From the NCBI RefSeq assembly GCF_002787055.1, contig NZ_CP024808.1, positions 372,001-436,000 of the forward strand: a stretch of 64,000 bases of DNA. Reading direction: 5' to 3'. The notes beneath the pieces were generated by a model. It was not told where the DNA came from and searched no databases. It saw nothing but the letters and a program-made list of their open reading frames with translations. A program made the translations under genes and the position numbers. This DNA is from Candidatus Nitrosotenuis aquarius. Lineage in GTDB: Archaea > Thermoproteota > Nitrososphaeria > Nitrososphaerales > Nitrosopumilaceae. Shown here in pieces: positions 54,580-62,657 of this stretch (its first letter is position 1; the number at the start of each line of letters is the position of its first letter).

Positions 54580-56293
54580 TTAGTCGATTCCTCACAAAAG
54601 AGAATAAAGGAATCAGAGAAAAAACAGCTGCAAGCACAATCAAAGATAGTGGAAATTCAGGGGTGACAGAAATTGGAATCTCAACGTATTCGGAGCTTTT
54701 ATCAATATTTTCTATTCGCAGTGTGGCCTGGCCAACATTTGGCTCTGAAAACCTGAAATTGACAAAATCTCCCCCAGCCTGTGCAATTCCCGAGTGTCGA
54801 AATATTTCGTTGTTATTTTGAAGTACAACAAAATCATATTCTGCCTTTGGAATGGGCAACAGAGTTTCCTGGTCATATATCGTGATGATAAATTCAGATT
54901 CCTCCTGCGTGGTGAGATCTAACGGAATCCAAGTAAGATCAACAAAATACCGTCCATCTTCTGCAGTTCCAGGCTCATTTGTGGTACTAGACAATCGGAT
55001 TGGGAATGTCTGTGGGGGTTTTTCTATTGGTTTTACAACTGCAACAAAATCAGCATTTGCATATTGGTTGTCACCTATTTGTTTGATTGAAACTATGATT
55101 GGCCCAAGATCATCGGATGAGAATGTATAGCTTTCAGTATTTGTTTTTGTAGGTGAATTTGTAAGTCCAGTTGACTTTTTTCTGAATATTTCGTTTCCGT
55201 GTTGAGACAGTACAAAATCATATGTTGTACTTTTTGGCTTTTTGTCAGTAAACAATTCATTAAAATCTACATAAAAATCCACATTTTGGCCTGGATAAAT
55301 CACTGGAGGATCCCACGAGAGTCCAACCTGAAACTGTGCATTGCCAGTGGTCGCTTGCAATGGAAACTGGACATTCTTTGATGGCATGACTGTAAAACGC
55401 ATTTGATGCTCGTTTGTCTTGTCAGTCATTTCCAAGAGATCCTTTTGATTTATCACCAAATGCACTATTCGTGCCTCCTCTGAATAATCATCTATGGTTA
55501 CAGAGGATTCCTTTAAGGGAATGTCATTAAGTGTGGCGTCATATTTGGTCACAAGCATTTCTGCGAACGTTTTTGGTATGTGGATTTCTTGATGCACTAC
55601 ACTGGTTTGATTGATGTTCTGGTAGCTCCAATCAAACGGCATATCAAAACTTACCATGCTGTTTTTTGTATCAAATGCAAAATTATTGATTCGGTCATAG
55701 TATGATGTGACGCCTACAGCATACTTTTTCTGATCAATTCCAGTCACGGAATGACTTGTCTTTTCGGCTATGCTTATTGCCCCATTAAGATTAGGTGGTT
55801 CAGCAAGGAAGTTCTGATCAGAGTCTATTCCAATGATCTCTATGTGAAACTTGTACAATCCGCCTGAAGTAAATATTGGACCTTCCATTGCCAAGGATGA
55901 AAACATCTTTCTAGTCCAGCCCCCACTAGCAGATTCCTTATCGCCGTCAATTTTGAGTTGCCCAGAGTCTTTTGAGATTACTTTAATGTTGACATTCCCC
56001 AGATCATCGTGAAATGTTTCCTTAAAGATTTGCTTTCCGTCCTTTGTTAATTCCATCACAAACGTAACATGTTCTATTACAGCTTCCGTCTTTCCATCGG
56101 TTAGCTTGACTGTCAGATAACTTTCATTGTTTGTAGGATCAAAGACAGACGGCTGCACACCAACAAACAGAGTTGCATTTCTACCACCTACAGATACAGG
56201 CAGATTCTCACCGCCTATACCGTGCCCAAATGCAGAATCTGCCACAGTCATAGAAACGACCAGCATGAGTACAATTCCTAGAATTATTTTCAA
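54572..56293 (-). CDS. Surface protein with three Ig-like modules and PEFG-CTERM tail
   Basis: A 573-aa exported protein. The frame is open from 56350, but TTG 56293 follows the stop of the upstream gene by 4 bases and opens directly into a signal peptide ending DSAFGHG. The mature part includes repeated beta-sandwich modules: an N-terminal one (EHVTFVMELTKDGKQIF), one at about 340-440 (TYDFVLSQHGNEIFR) and one at about 455-545 (EYDFVVLQNNNEIFR). The end VTPEFPLSLIVLAAVF plus basic residues is a sorting tail. The same module occurs in the 57319, 60788 and 52761 products. Confidence 0.75.
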   Translation of the reverse strand: MKIILGIVLMLVVSMTVADSAFGHGIGGENLPVSVGGRNATLFVGVQPSVFDPTNNESYLTVKLTDGKTEAVIEHVTFVMELTKDGKQIFKETFHDDLGNVNIKVISKDSGQLKIDGDKESASGGWTRKMFSSLAMEGPIFTSGGLYKFHIEIIGIDSDQNFLAEPPNLNGAISIAEKTSHSVTGIDQKKYAVGVTSYYDRINNFAFDTKNSMVSFDMPFDWSYQNINQTSVVHQEIHIPKTFAEMLVTKYDATLNDIPLKESSVTIDDYSEEARIVHLVINQKDLLEMTDKTNEHQMRFTVMPSKNVQFPLQATTGNAQFQVGLSWDPPVIYPGQNVDFYVDFNELFTDKKPKSTTYDFVLSQHGNEIFRKKSTGLTNSPTKTNTESYTFSSDDLGPIIVSIKQIGDNQYANADFVAVVKPIEKPPQTFPIRLSSTTNEPGTAEDGRYFVDLTWIPLDLTTQEESEFIITIYDQETLLPIPKAEYDFVVLQNNNEIFRHSGIAQAGGDFVNFRFSEPNVGQATLRIENIDKSSEYVEIPISVTPEFPLSLIVLAAVFSLIPLFSFVRNRLIA

Positions 56294-56297
56294 GTTG

Positions 56298-56813
56298 TTA
56301 AAAATATGAAAACGAATCTGCAAATCTGTCTTGAATAGTGTCAGATACATTCAGGGTCATCTGCTCTAACGCTTTAGTAGTGGACTCCCTATCTACTATA
56401 CGGTATTTTTTCATCACGCCAGGTTCTGCAATCACAAGATTAACCTTGGAAAGATTAGATAATGTAATTGAGATAGTTGATGGGCTCTTTTTTATGTGAT
56501 CCAGGATTTCCGCAAATGTCGCATCACCATTCAAAAGAAAGGATAGGATTTTCTTGCTTGTCTCTTTACGCAAATGGATGAAAAGAAAATCCTTGGACTC
56601 ATCAGACGTAGACGCAAAATACCAATCCTGATTCTTTATTTTTCTTGATCTAATGATCCCCATCTTTTCCATCATTTTCAAATAATGACTTACGACGCCG
56701 TTTTTTAGACCCGAGCCATTCATTAGATCCGTAAACCTAGAAGCTGGTTTTTCCTCCAATATTGTGAGAAGATGATTCACCCTAGGATTATACTTGTAAT
56801 TTGGATATCTCAT
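56298..56813 (-). CDS. Tandem winged-helix regulator
   Basis: A 171-aa regulator with two winged-helix domains: the first at about residues 10-75 (RFTDLMNGSGLKNGVVSHYL), the second at about 85-150 (TFAEILDHIKKSPSTISITLSNL). No ligand domain or metal-binding cluster is evident. It lies in an operon with a membrane protein (3 bases upstream), the PEFG surface protein and the CDF exporter. It is a candidate regulator of the TGATTTTACCAGT sites. Confidence 0.82.
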   Translation of the reverse strand: MRYPNYKYNPRVNHLLTILEEKPASRFTDLMNGSGLKNGVVSHYLKMMEKMGIIRSRKIKNQDWYFASTSDESKDFLFIHLRKETSKKILSFLLNGDATFAEILDHIKKSPSTISITLSNLSKVNLVIAEPGVMKKYRIVDRESTTKALEQMTLNVSDTIQDRFADSFSYF

Positions 56814-56816
56814 GAC

Positions 56817-57200
56817 TTAATCAGACCTGAATATCCCAATGACAAAAAACGTCAACATTAGCAGTATTAGTGTATGGGATATTAATCCATCAAGACCAAC
56901 ATTGGATGGAACAAACGGAAAGACCATGTTCAAAAAAGAAAATGTCTCCGCTGCAGTCACGGCATAAAATGCGCACATCATCAAAAACAGCCTTGTGGTC
57001 TTGAATGATTTGTAAGTATACAGACCAATCACTGAGAGAAAGGTTCCAAGAGCTATGCTGATTATGTGAATTGCGGCATGGAGTCCATGACCTACTAAAA
57101 TATGAGGAATTGCAAAGGGTAGCGTCGCACCACAAATGCTAATTGACAGGATCACAAGCAGTCTAGATTTAGAGCGGGTTGTGGAGAACGTCCTTTGCAA
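56817..57200 (-). CDS. Four-helix membrane protein, operon leader
   Basis: A 127-aa membrane protein with four predicted helices, no known family. The frame continues up to TTG 57282 minus one codon (57281), but TTG 57200 is better: a TATA-like CTTTAATTAC lies 24-31 nt before it on the minus strand (57224-57231 region) and the longer N-terminus (FSCGFAQFCNF) is unlike a protein start. The core ATTTTACCA of the cassette motif lies upstream of that TATA. It heads an operon with the wHTH, surface and CDF genes. Confidence 0.65.
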   Translation of the reverse strand: MQRTFSTTRSKSRLLVILSISICGATLPFAIPHILVGHGLHAAIHIISIALGTFLSVIGLYTYKSFKTTRLFLMMCAFYAVTAAETFSFLNMVFPFVPSNVGLDGLISHTLILLMLTFFVIGIFRSD

Positions 57201-57237
57201 TTTGTGATCAATGAACTTGGCCCTGTAATTAAAGAAG

Positions 57238-57250
57238 TTGGTAAAATTGC
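57238..57250 (-). promoter_or_regulatory. Cassette motif, partial copy D
   Basis: On the minus strand GCAATTTTACCAA carries the 9-base core ATTTTACCA of the motif found intact at 52707, 58778 and 60732. It lies upstream of the TATA-like element of the 57200 gene, in the same orientation relative to its gene and about 5 bases closer to the start. Confidence 0.4.
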
Positions 57251-57318
57251 AAAACTGGGCAAAACCACAACTGAAAGTCAATTAGTCATTAAAATACGAG
57301 AATGACCTAACAAATTTT

Positions 57319-58239
57319 GTGCGTCTATTATTATTGATTTTCTTAATATCCACATCATTTGGGTATGCATTTGCAGAATCAAACTATGATGTTATAATTC
57401 CAAAAGGTGCTGGGAATCCGTCATATGATCCACAGTTCAAAAAAGACCTGTTTGCTGAAGAATGGTACATACCAACAAAGATTACAGTACTAGTCAACGA
57501 TACCATTACTTGGACAAATCAAGATACAGACAGACACACAGTTACCAGCGGACAGTCAAGCGGCAGGGCAGGTGGTGTGACTGGAACACCGGGGATTTTC
57601 TTTGGAATATTCGACAGTGGTCTTTTTGGACAAGGCGAGGTCTGGTCTTACAAGTTCATCAGGCCAGGAACATTTCCATATTTTTGCACAATTCATCCTT
57701 GGATGTATGGGGTGGTTGTAGTAGATGGCCCAATTCCACCATATTCACATAATGCTGCAGGATACGAGCTAAAACTTCCTGCAATGACGGTAAGTACAGA
57801 CAAGAAATACCATAACGGCTTGTATTGGGATCCAGTTGTGATAAAAACTGGGGAGCAGATACTCTTTACGCTTGATTTTTTCAAAATTGATGGTGCTACA
57901 AAACTACATGCTTTTGAATATGACTTTGTTCTAGTTCAAAACGGAAAAGAAATTCACCGCTCAAATGGGTTTTCTGAGGGCGGTAGCGATACAAAATATT
58001 TTGTGTTTACAGAACCAGGCCCACTAAAAATACGACTGGAGAACATGGGTAAAGACAAGTTCAGTGTATCTGAGTTCGATACTGTTGTTTATGGAAACAG
58101 TACAAAACTGAGTGCCGATGCCATAATATCCCAAAACAAGGGTGAGCCAATCATTTATCAGGTGAGTCTTTGGGTAATCTTGGCAGCACCTGCGATTTTA
58201 ATAATAGGCATAATTTGGACAGTGAAGAAGAAGCACTAG
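57319..58239 (+). CDS. Membrane-anchored cupredoxin with Ig-like module
   Basis: A 306-aa protein, GTG start, signal peptide to about residue 20. The type I copper domain (about 25-140) has His in TDRHTVTSG and Cys-His-Met in YFCTIHPWMYG, with an extended Gly-rich loop between them. A second Ig-like module follows (about 150-265; FEYDFVLVQNGKEIHR). The C-terminus is an ordinary transmembrane anchor (about 278-300) with Lys-Lys tail, not a sorting signal. It is divergent from the 57200 operon. Confidence 0.88.
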   Translation: MRLLLLIFLISTSFGYAFAESNYDVIIPKGAGNPSYDPQFKKDLFAEEWYIPTKITVLVNDTITWTNQDTDRHTVTSGQSSGRAGGVTGTPGIFFGIFDSGLFGQGEVWSYKFIRPGTFPYFCTIHPWMYGVVVVDGPIPPYSHNAAGYELKLPAMTVSTDKKYHNGLYWDPVVIKTGEQILFTLDFFKIDGATKLHAFEYDFVLVQNGKEIHRSNGFSEGGSDTKYFVFTEPGPLKIRLENMGKDKFSVSEFDTVVYGNSTKLSADAIISQNKGEPIIYQVSLWVILAAPAILIIGIIWTVKKKH

Positions 58240-58448
58240 ATTATCTTCTCTGATTCTGTTCTTAGTTTTTGCTTGTAAAATGAATTTCGTGGTACCTTTC
58301 TAAGCTTCATACCACAACATGGACAATACGTCCCATCCCAGTTTACAAACATCTCACATACTTGGCATCTTTTTTGTCCTGCGGCATATCTTCCAATACC
58401 TTTTGGCTTTATTGCTCGATAACTCTTGCAGATCTCCTTGCAGCTCAT
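58236..58448 (-). CDS. Small zinc-ribbon protein
   Basis: A 70-aa protein with nine cysteine-class positions: SCKEICKSY at the start, CQVCEMF and CPCCGMKLRK. The pattern of two CxxC pairs indicates zinc binding. Small proteins of this type are frequent in thaumarchaea. Convergent with the 57319 gene, overlapping by 4 nt, and 6 bases after the 58455 gene on the same strand. Confidence 0.75.
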   Translation of the reverse strand: MSCKEICKSYRAIKPKGIGRYAAGQKRCQVCEMFVNWDGTYCPCCGMKLRKVPRNSFYKQKLRTESEKII

Positions 58449-58454
58449 CTTCGC

Positions 58455-58736
58455 TTATTTCACAATCTCTGCAGTAGGCAATGCCTTTTGATAGAGAACT
58501 GTGACTTTGGTTCCAACCATTAGATCACAATTTTCAATTTTTTTCGAAGACATTACGGAATCATTTGTTTCGACGACACAAGAATTGTCTATTTTGCCAT
58601 TGATGGTGACTTCTTCGGTTATTTGTTCTCGTATCAGCGGTGCATCTTTGAACATGGAAAACGCAATGAATGCAACGACTGCAATTCCTGCAACAATAAA
58701 CAGAACAGTTAGATTTCGTTTTCCTTCAAAAGACAA
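58455..58736 (-). CDS. Small membrane-anchored protein with OB-like domain
   Basis: A 93-aa protein with a helix at about residues 8-26 and a small external beta-rich domain (EEVTINGKIDNSCVV, NCDLMVGTKVTVLYQ) with two cysteines. The shape is reminiscent of CcmE-like or other small OB domains but the haem-binding histidine is absent, so no family is assigned. TTG start at 58736; motif copy C begins 54 bases upstream. Confidence 0.6.
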   Translation of the reverse strand: MSFEGKRNLTVLFIVAGIAVVAFIAFSMFKDAPLIREQITEEVTINGKIDNSCVVETNDSVMSSKKIENCDLMVGTKVTVLYQKALPTAEIVK

Positions 58737-58777
58737 TATTGGACAGCAAGATGAACTGTTATTATGTCTTATAGATA

Positions 58778-58790
58778 ACTGGTAAAATCA
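58778..58790 (-). promoter_or_regulatory. Cassette motif TGATTTTACCAGT, copy C
   Basis: On the minus strand the 13 bases are identical to copies A and B. The first base is 54 bases before the start codon of the 58455-58736 gene, matching copy A (54) and close to copy B (56). An AT-rich TATA-like region (TCTATAAG, CATAATAAC) follows. Confidence 0.6.
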
Positions 58791-58844
58791 TAAAACAACA
58801 GATAACTAAATTACAGAAATATTTTGAATGTATCTTGAATTATT

Positions 58845-59534
58845 GTGGAATCAGAATGTGAAGTCAGAATTGTAAAATTTGCCCTAATCGGATTGTTTGT
58901 TGCATCAATTATCGGATTAGCCGTCTGGGAGATCAAATTCAACCCATACTCGGACATTAAAACAAGCGCTTCGGATTGGGCGGAAGTCAAATCTGGATTC
59001 GGTACGATTCGGCTGTATGAACAAAAACAGATTGGGGGTTTTTCAAGCATTAAAAATGATCTCACGTATGTAGATGGTTCTCTTGGCTTTCAAATATCAA
59101 AACCAAACCAACGGTGGGAATTTGATTCTAACATAGATGATGTGTTGGGCTCACAAACAGTCTCAAGTAAAAAATTTCTTGGCGGAATGTATGTGAAAAA
59201 AGTTGATGAAAAGGCCATATTCATCGCAGTCTTTGATTTGACACAATTTGACAACTTTGATCTAGATGCTTACGTACAATCACAGAAAGATGCGATAGCC
59301 AAATTTGATTCAAATATCATAATAGATGAAATATCACCGCAAAATAACTGGTCGATATTTGGCGCAGAAATCACACTCCAGAACAAAACAAGAACCTATG
59401 GTGAGCAGATCTTGGAAATACATAACAACAAACTATACATGCTTCAATATAGCGGTGATCCGCCATATCTCATGCTATCGCAAACAAGAGATGAGATCAG
59501 AGACATAATGGATTCATTCAGGCCACTAGGCTGA
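58845..59534 (+). CDS. Membrane-anchored extracytoplasmic protein, unknown
   Basis: A 229-aa protein with one N-terminal helix (about residues 12-30) and an external domain with PsbP-like features: SLGFQISKPNQRWEF near residue 75, and a later SQTRDEIRDIMDSFRP. PsbP/Mog1-type domains are a possible fold. GTG start. Followed 4 bases later by the SpoIIM-family gene, so cotranscribed. Confidence 0.6.
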   Translation: MESECEVRIVKFALIGLFVASIIGLAVWEIKFNPYSDIKTSASDWAEVKSGFGTIRLYEQKQIGGFSSIKNDLTYVDGSLGFQISKPNQRWEFDSNIDDVLGSQTVSSKKFLGGMYVKKVDEKAIFIAVFDLTQFDNFDLDAYVQSQKDAIAKFDSNIIIDEISPQNNWSIFGAEITLQNKTRTYGEQILEIHNNKLYMLQYSGDPPYLMLSQTRDEIRDIMDSFRPLG

Positions 59535-59538
59535 TAGT

Positions 59539-60096
59539 ATGCTAAAACGAAGAATAATTCTGTTTTTTGTCTTTTTGGTAGTATTTTCTGCAACATTTTC
59601 CATTGGGGCTACCGTTGATGTCCCAGAAGACGAGGCAAAGGCATTCTTGGAAGAATTTGAGAAAATGATTGCCGAAATACAAAACGAGAATTTTGGAGTG
59701 CAGATCTTTTTGCACAATGTTCAGCTAGCATTACCCATGTTCATTCCAGGGTTTGGCGTTGCATGGGGAATTTTTTCAGCATATTCGACAGGCTTTGCTT
59801 TTTCCGCATTATCCACCACAATAGATTCGCTTTTTGTAAAAATCCCACCGATTGCTATGATTTTCTCTACGCCATTTGGAATAATGGAGCTTGGCGCATA
59901 TGCACTTGCCATGTCACGTAGTTGCATTTTGATTGTACACATAATCAAAAAAATACCAATCAGACCTCAATGGAAGGTCATTCTCTACGAGATGGGAATT
60001 TTGATTGGATTATTGCTCGCAGGTGGGATCATTGAGGCATACATGATTGAAACATTTTCCGAATCAACACCAAAAATAAAGTGGGTGAGAGAATAA
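59539..60096 (+). CDS. SpoIIM/DUF95 family membrane protein
   Basis: A 185-aa protein with about five helices. The segments IFLHNVQLALPMFIPGFGV and FSTPFGIMELGAYALAMSRS match the stage II sporulation protein M family (DUF95), whose members in non-sporulating prokaryotes are of unknown, probably transport-related, function. Confidence 0.78.
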   Translation: MLKRRIILFFVFLVVFSATFSIGATVDVPEDEAKAFLEEFEKMIAEIQNENFGVQIFLHNVQLALPMFIPGFGVAWGIFSAYSTGFAFSALSTTIDSLFVKIPPIAMIFSTPFGIMELGAYALAMSRSCILIVHIIKKIPIRPQWKVILYEMGILIGLLLAGGIIEAYMIETFSESTPKIKWVRE

Positions 60097-60114
60097 CTAC
60101 AACAAAAGTGCAGG

Positions 60115-60672
60115 TTATTTTTTAGGCTCTACCTTTTCTGGATGGAATGTGGCTTCAATATCAACACCTTTTATCTTTCCTGCAATGTGCACTGTAGGGT
60201 GACCAGATTCACTTGGTGTGTATTCACCATGATACGCTCCCTTGTTTTTTGGGTCTTCTACCAAAGTAAGAAAGGTTTTTTGACCATTCAGCGTCACATC
60301 TACTTCGACATTCTTACTTAAACCAGATATTCCGTTTGTAATTTTTTTTGGTTTAGAGTTTTTCTTTGAATCATAATGATGATTTTTCTTTGATTTTTCA
60401 TCATGTGTTGATTTTTTGGCATTGGTCTTTTTATGATCGTCTTTGTGGCCGTCATCTTTGTGTTCTCCTTTACTGACGATTTTCTTTTCAGACATTGATG
60501 CTTTAGTAATTATTACTTCAATAGCATTGGATTTACCAGCTATTGGTGGCTCGTTTTTCCAACCCGCATCGATTTTGTAATCACCTACAATTTGTCCTTT
60601 GTGCGCATAAGCACTACCTAGCAGGCTGACAGATAGTATTGCCATTGTCAGTAATCCGAGTTTTTTATTCAT
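60115..60672 (-). CDS. Exported His/Lys-rich protein, likely metal binding
   Basis: A 185-aa exported protein, ATG start, signal peptide to about residue 23 (cleavage near SAYA). A central insert (about residues 64-110) is dominated by Lys, Asp and His (KGEHKDDGHKDDHKK, then NHHYDSKK), a probable metal chelator. On both sides lie halves of a beta-sandwich: DYKIDAGWKNEPPIAGKSNAIEV-type start and HGEYTPSESGHPTVHIAG end, as in exported copper-resistance or gas-transport accessory domains. It faces the 60788 gene across motif copy B. Confidence 0.72.
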   Translation of the reverse strand: MNKKLGLLTMAILSVSLLGSAYAHKGQIVGDYKIDAGWKNEPPIAGKSNAIEVIITKASMSEKKIVSKGEHKDDGHKDDHKKTNAKKSTHDEKSKKNHHYDSKKNSKPKKITNGISGLSKNVEVDVTLNGQKTFLTLVEDPKNKGAYHGEYTPSESGHPTVHIAGKIKGVDIEATFHPEKVEPKK

Positions 60673-60731
60673 TGTGAAAAGAATTCCAGCTGTTCTTAAA
60701 ATATTTCTGGTAGAGAGACCAAACCACTTTA

Positions 60732-60744
60732 TTGATTTTACCAG
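60732..60744 (+). promoter_or_regulatory. Cassette motif TGATTTTACCAGT, copy B
   Basis: Identical to copies A and C. It begins 56 bases before the ATG of the CFI-box protein gene (60788) and precedes the TATA-like AAGTATTAATAC (about 60754-60765). In the other direction it lies 60 bases upstream of the 60672 start, so it could influence both genes. Confidence 0.6.
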
Positions 60745-60787
60745 TATTGAATCTAAGTATTAATACATTACAAATACTTCTCATTCT

Positions 60788-61591
60788 ATGAAATTTTTAT
60801 TATTACTATTTTCAGTTTGTTTGTTGCCAGTTTTTGCACAAGAGATTCAGCAATTACCAACAGACAAAGGCACGTTACTTGTGGATATATCCACAGAACC
60901 TGCAAACCCAATAACTGATCAACAATCTAAATTAAAAATTGATTTCATAAATCCAGTAACAAAGAAAATACAGGAACATGTTGACTACAAGGTCACTGTT
61001 GTTAAAGACGAAAGCACAATTTTTGGACCTATTCCTTTAACCCACACGTCCACAGGCTCAGTTACTCTACCCGTGGTGTTCAGGGAAAACGGAGAACACA
61101 AAATCACCATAGAAATTGAGGGCATTCTGTTTAAACCACTTCCTACAGAGACAGTCACATTTACCAAGACGATTGGAATGGCTACTGCTCAAACCACAAA
61201 CGGGGCTAAAGATGGCGGCGGATGTTTGATTGCAACCGCTACTTTTGGAACAGAAATAGCACCACAAGTACAGCAGCTACGAGAACTTAGAGATGGTGTT
61301 TTGTATAACACAAGTATAGGAACTACATTTATGTCAGGATTCAATGAATTTTACTATTCATTCAGTCCCAGTGTAGCAGATTTAGAAAGACAAAACCCAT
61401 TATTTCGAGAAATAGTAAAGACTACAATAACACCAATGCTTTCCACGTTATCTATTCTGAACTATGTTGATATTGACTCTGAGCAGGAAATGCTAGGATA
61501 TGGAATCGGAATTCTATTATTCAATGTAGGAATTTACTTTGTTGCGCCAGCCATTGCAATTCTAAAAATAAGGCAAAAAATACAAAATTAG
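60788..61591 (+). CDS. Secreted Ig-like plus CFI-box C-terminal protein
   Basis: A 267-aa exported protein. Signal peptide residues 1-17. An Ig-like module (about 25-130; VDYKVTVVKDESTIF) resembles those of the other island surface proteins. A linker leads to GGGCLIATATFGTEIAPQV (about 142-160), the CFI-box motif with a single conserved cysteine followed by a helical domain; the CFI-box-CTERM family is found in surface proteins of bacteria and archaea. A final transmembrane helix (about 238-258) follows. Confidence 0.75.
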   Translation: MKFLLLLFSVCLLPVFAQEIQQLPTDKGTLLVDISTEPANPITDQQSKLKIDFINPVTKKIQEHVDYKVTVVKDESTIFGPIPLTHTSTGSVTLPVVFRENGEHKITIEIEGILFKPLPTETVTFTKTIGMATAQTTNGAKDGGGCLIATATFGTEIAPQVQQLRELRDGVLYNTSIGTTFMSGFNEFYYSFSPSVADLERQNPLFREIVKTTITPMLSTLSILNYVDIDSEQEMLGYGIGILLFNVGIYFVAPAIAILKIRQKIQN

Positions 61592-61612
61592 AGCAAATTT
61601 CAGTTGTGACAC

Positions 61613-62530
61613 TTACAATTCTTTGTTGGTTGCAATCAAATTCCAGTTATTGCCATCATCTAAGCTTCTATAGGCCTCTTGAAATCCATCGGAAGAATAG
61701 CCTGCAACGTAGATTATCTTGTTATACGGATCTGCAGCTATACTCATAATAGTTAAATCAGGTTTGTTGATTTTCTGCCAAGATTGTCCCATATCAATAG
61801 ATTTTGCAAGACCTGATTCAGACGTATGAGTGTACAAGATACCGTTATCATCGAAATACAACGTGAAAATTGTTAGTCCATTGTAGCCATCAAGCATCAT
61901 CCAACTTGTTCCACCATCCGTTGATTTTGCTATTCCTTTTTGAGTACCAGCAAATCCTGCAAATACCACATTAACATCATTAGGATCAATGGCAAGAGTG
62001 GTGATGTAATCTGGTATGGGTAGTGATTCCCAAGTCCTACCAGCATCATTAGTCTTGAACAGTCCTCTACCAGCGCTATCATAACCAATTATCACATTGG
62101 AATCGGATTTACTTACTGACATTGCATGAAAATCAACTGGTGGTTCTAGTATTGTAGCAACTTGTTGCCAAGTTTTACCACCATCCGTGCTTTTGATTAG
62201 CCCAGTATTTCCGCCAGTTGCAGGATGTCCACTTGCGTATAGAGGTGTTCCTCGTGAGTATGGTGCATTAAATGCCATGTAATCGGCTCGCTGTTCATCC
62301 ACCTTTATTGGTGCGCCACCGTTTACGCTCTGGTAAAAATCACCATGGGTCGCAATGTACAAAACAGTCCTATCTACAGGATCAATTCCCAATCCATGGA
62401 TGTGTCGCCAGAATATTGTTCTAGGATTTTGTGTTGAGACATCCGAATCGGGAGCTCTGAGATCAGTCAAAAAAGATGCACCAATCCCTATTGCCACTGC
62501 AATGACTGATACTATGACGATCTTCTTCAT
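61613..62530 (-). CDS. Membrane-anchored BNR-repeat beta-propeller protein
   Basis: A 305-aa protein starting at ATG 62530 (an upstream TTG at 62548 adds six residues). N-terminal anchor about residues 4-24. The rest is a sialidase-type propeller with repeats of the form KSTDGGKTWQQ, KTNDAGRTWES, KSTDGGTSWMM, KSIDMGQSWQK and RSLDDGNNWNL. It belongs to the F510_1955-type glycosylhydrolase-like proteins and YCF48-like photosystem assembly relatives; catalytic residues of sialidases are not evident. Adjacent to the P1B-ATPase gene on the same strand. Confidence 0.8.
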   Translation of the reverse strand: MKKIVIVSVIAVAIGIGASFLTDLRAPDSDVSTQNPRTIFWRHIHGLGIDPVDRTVLYIATHGDFYQSVNGGAPIKVDEQRADYMAFNAPYSRGTPLYASGHPATGGNTGLIKSTDGGKTWQQVATILEPPVDFHAMSVSKSDSNVIIGYDSAGRGLFKTNDAGRTWESLPIPDYITTLAIDPNDVNVVFAGFAGTQKGIAKSTDGGTSWMMLDGYNGLTIFTLYFDDNGILYTHTSESGLAKSIDMGQSWQKINKPDLTIMSIAADPYNKIIYVAGYSSDGFQEAYRSLDDGNNWNLIATNKEL

Positions 62531-62657
62531 TCTGCCTATTTGATTCAACTACGCCTTGTCCTCTCTGTATGAATAAAACAATTTGTCCAGATCAATTAAT
62601 TTGAAAATCTGATATTTGAATTCCATACTTTACAACTGTAAACTGTTCTTAACATAT

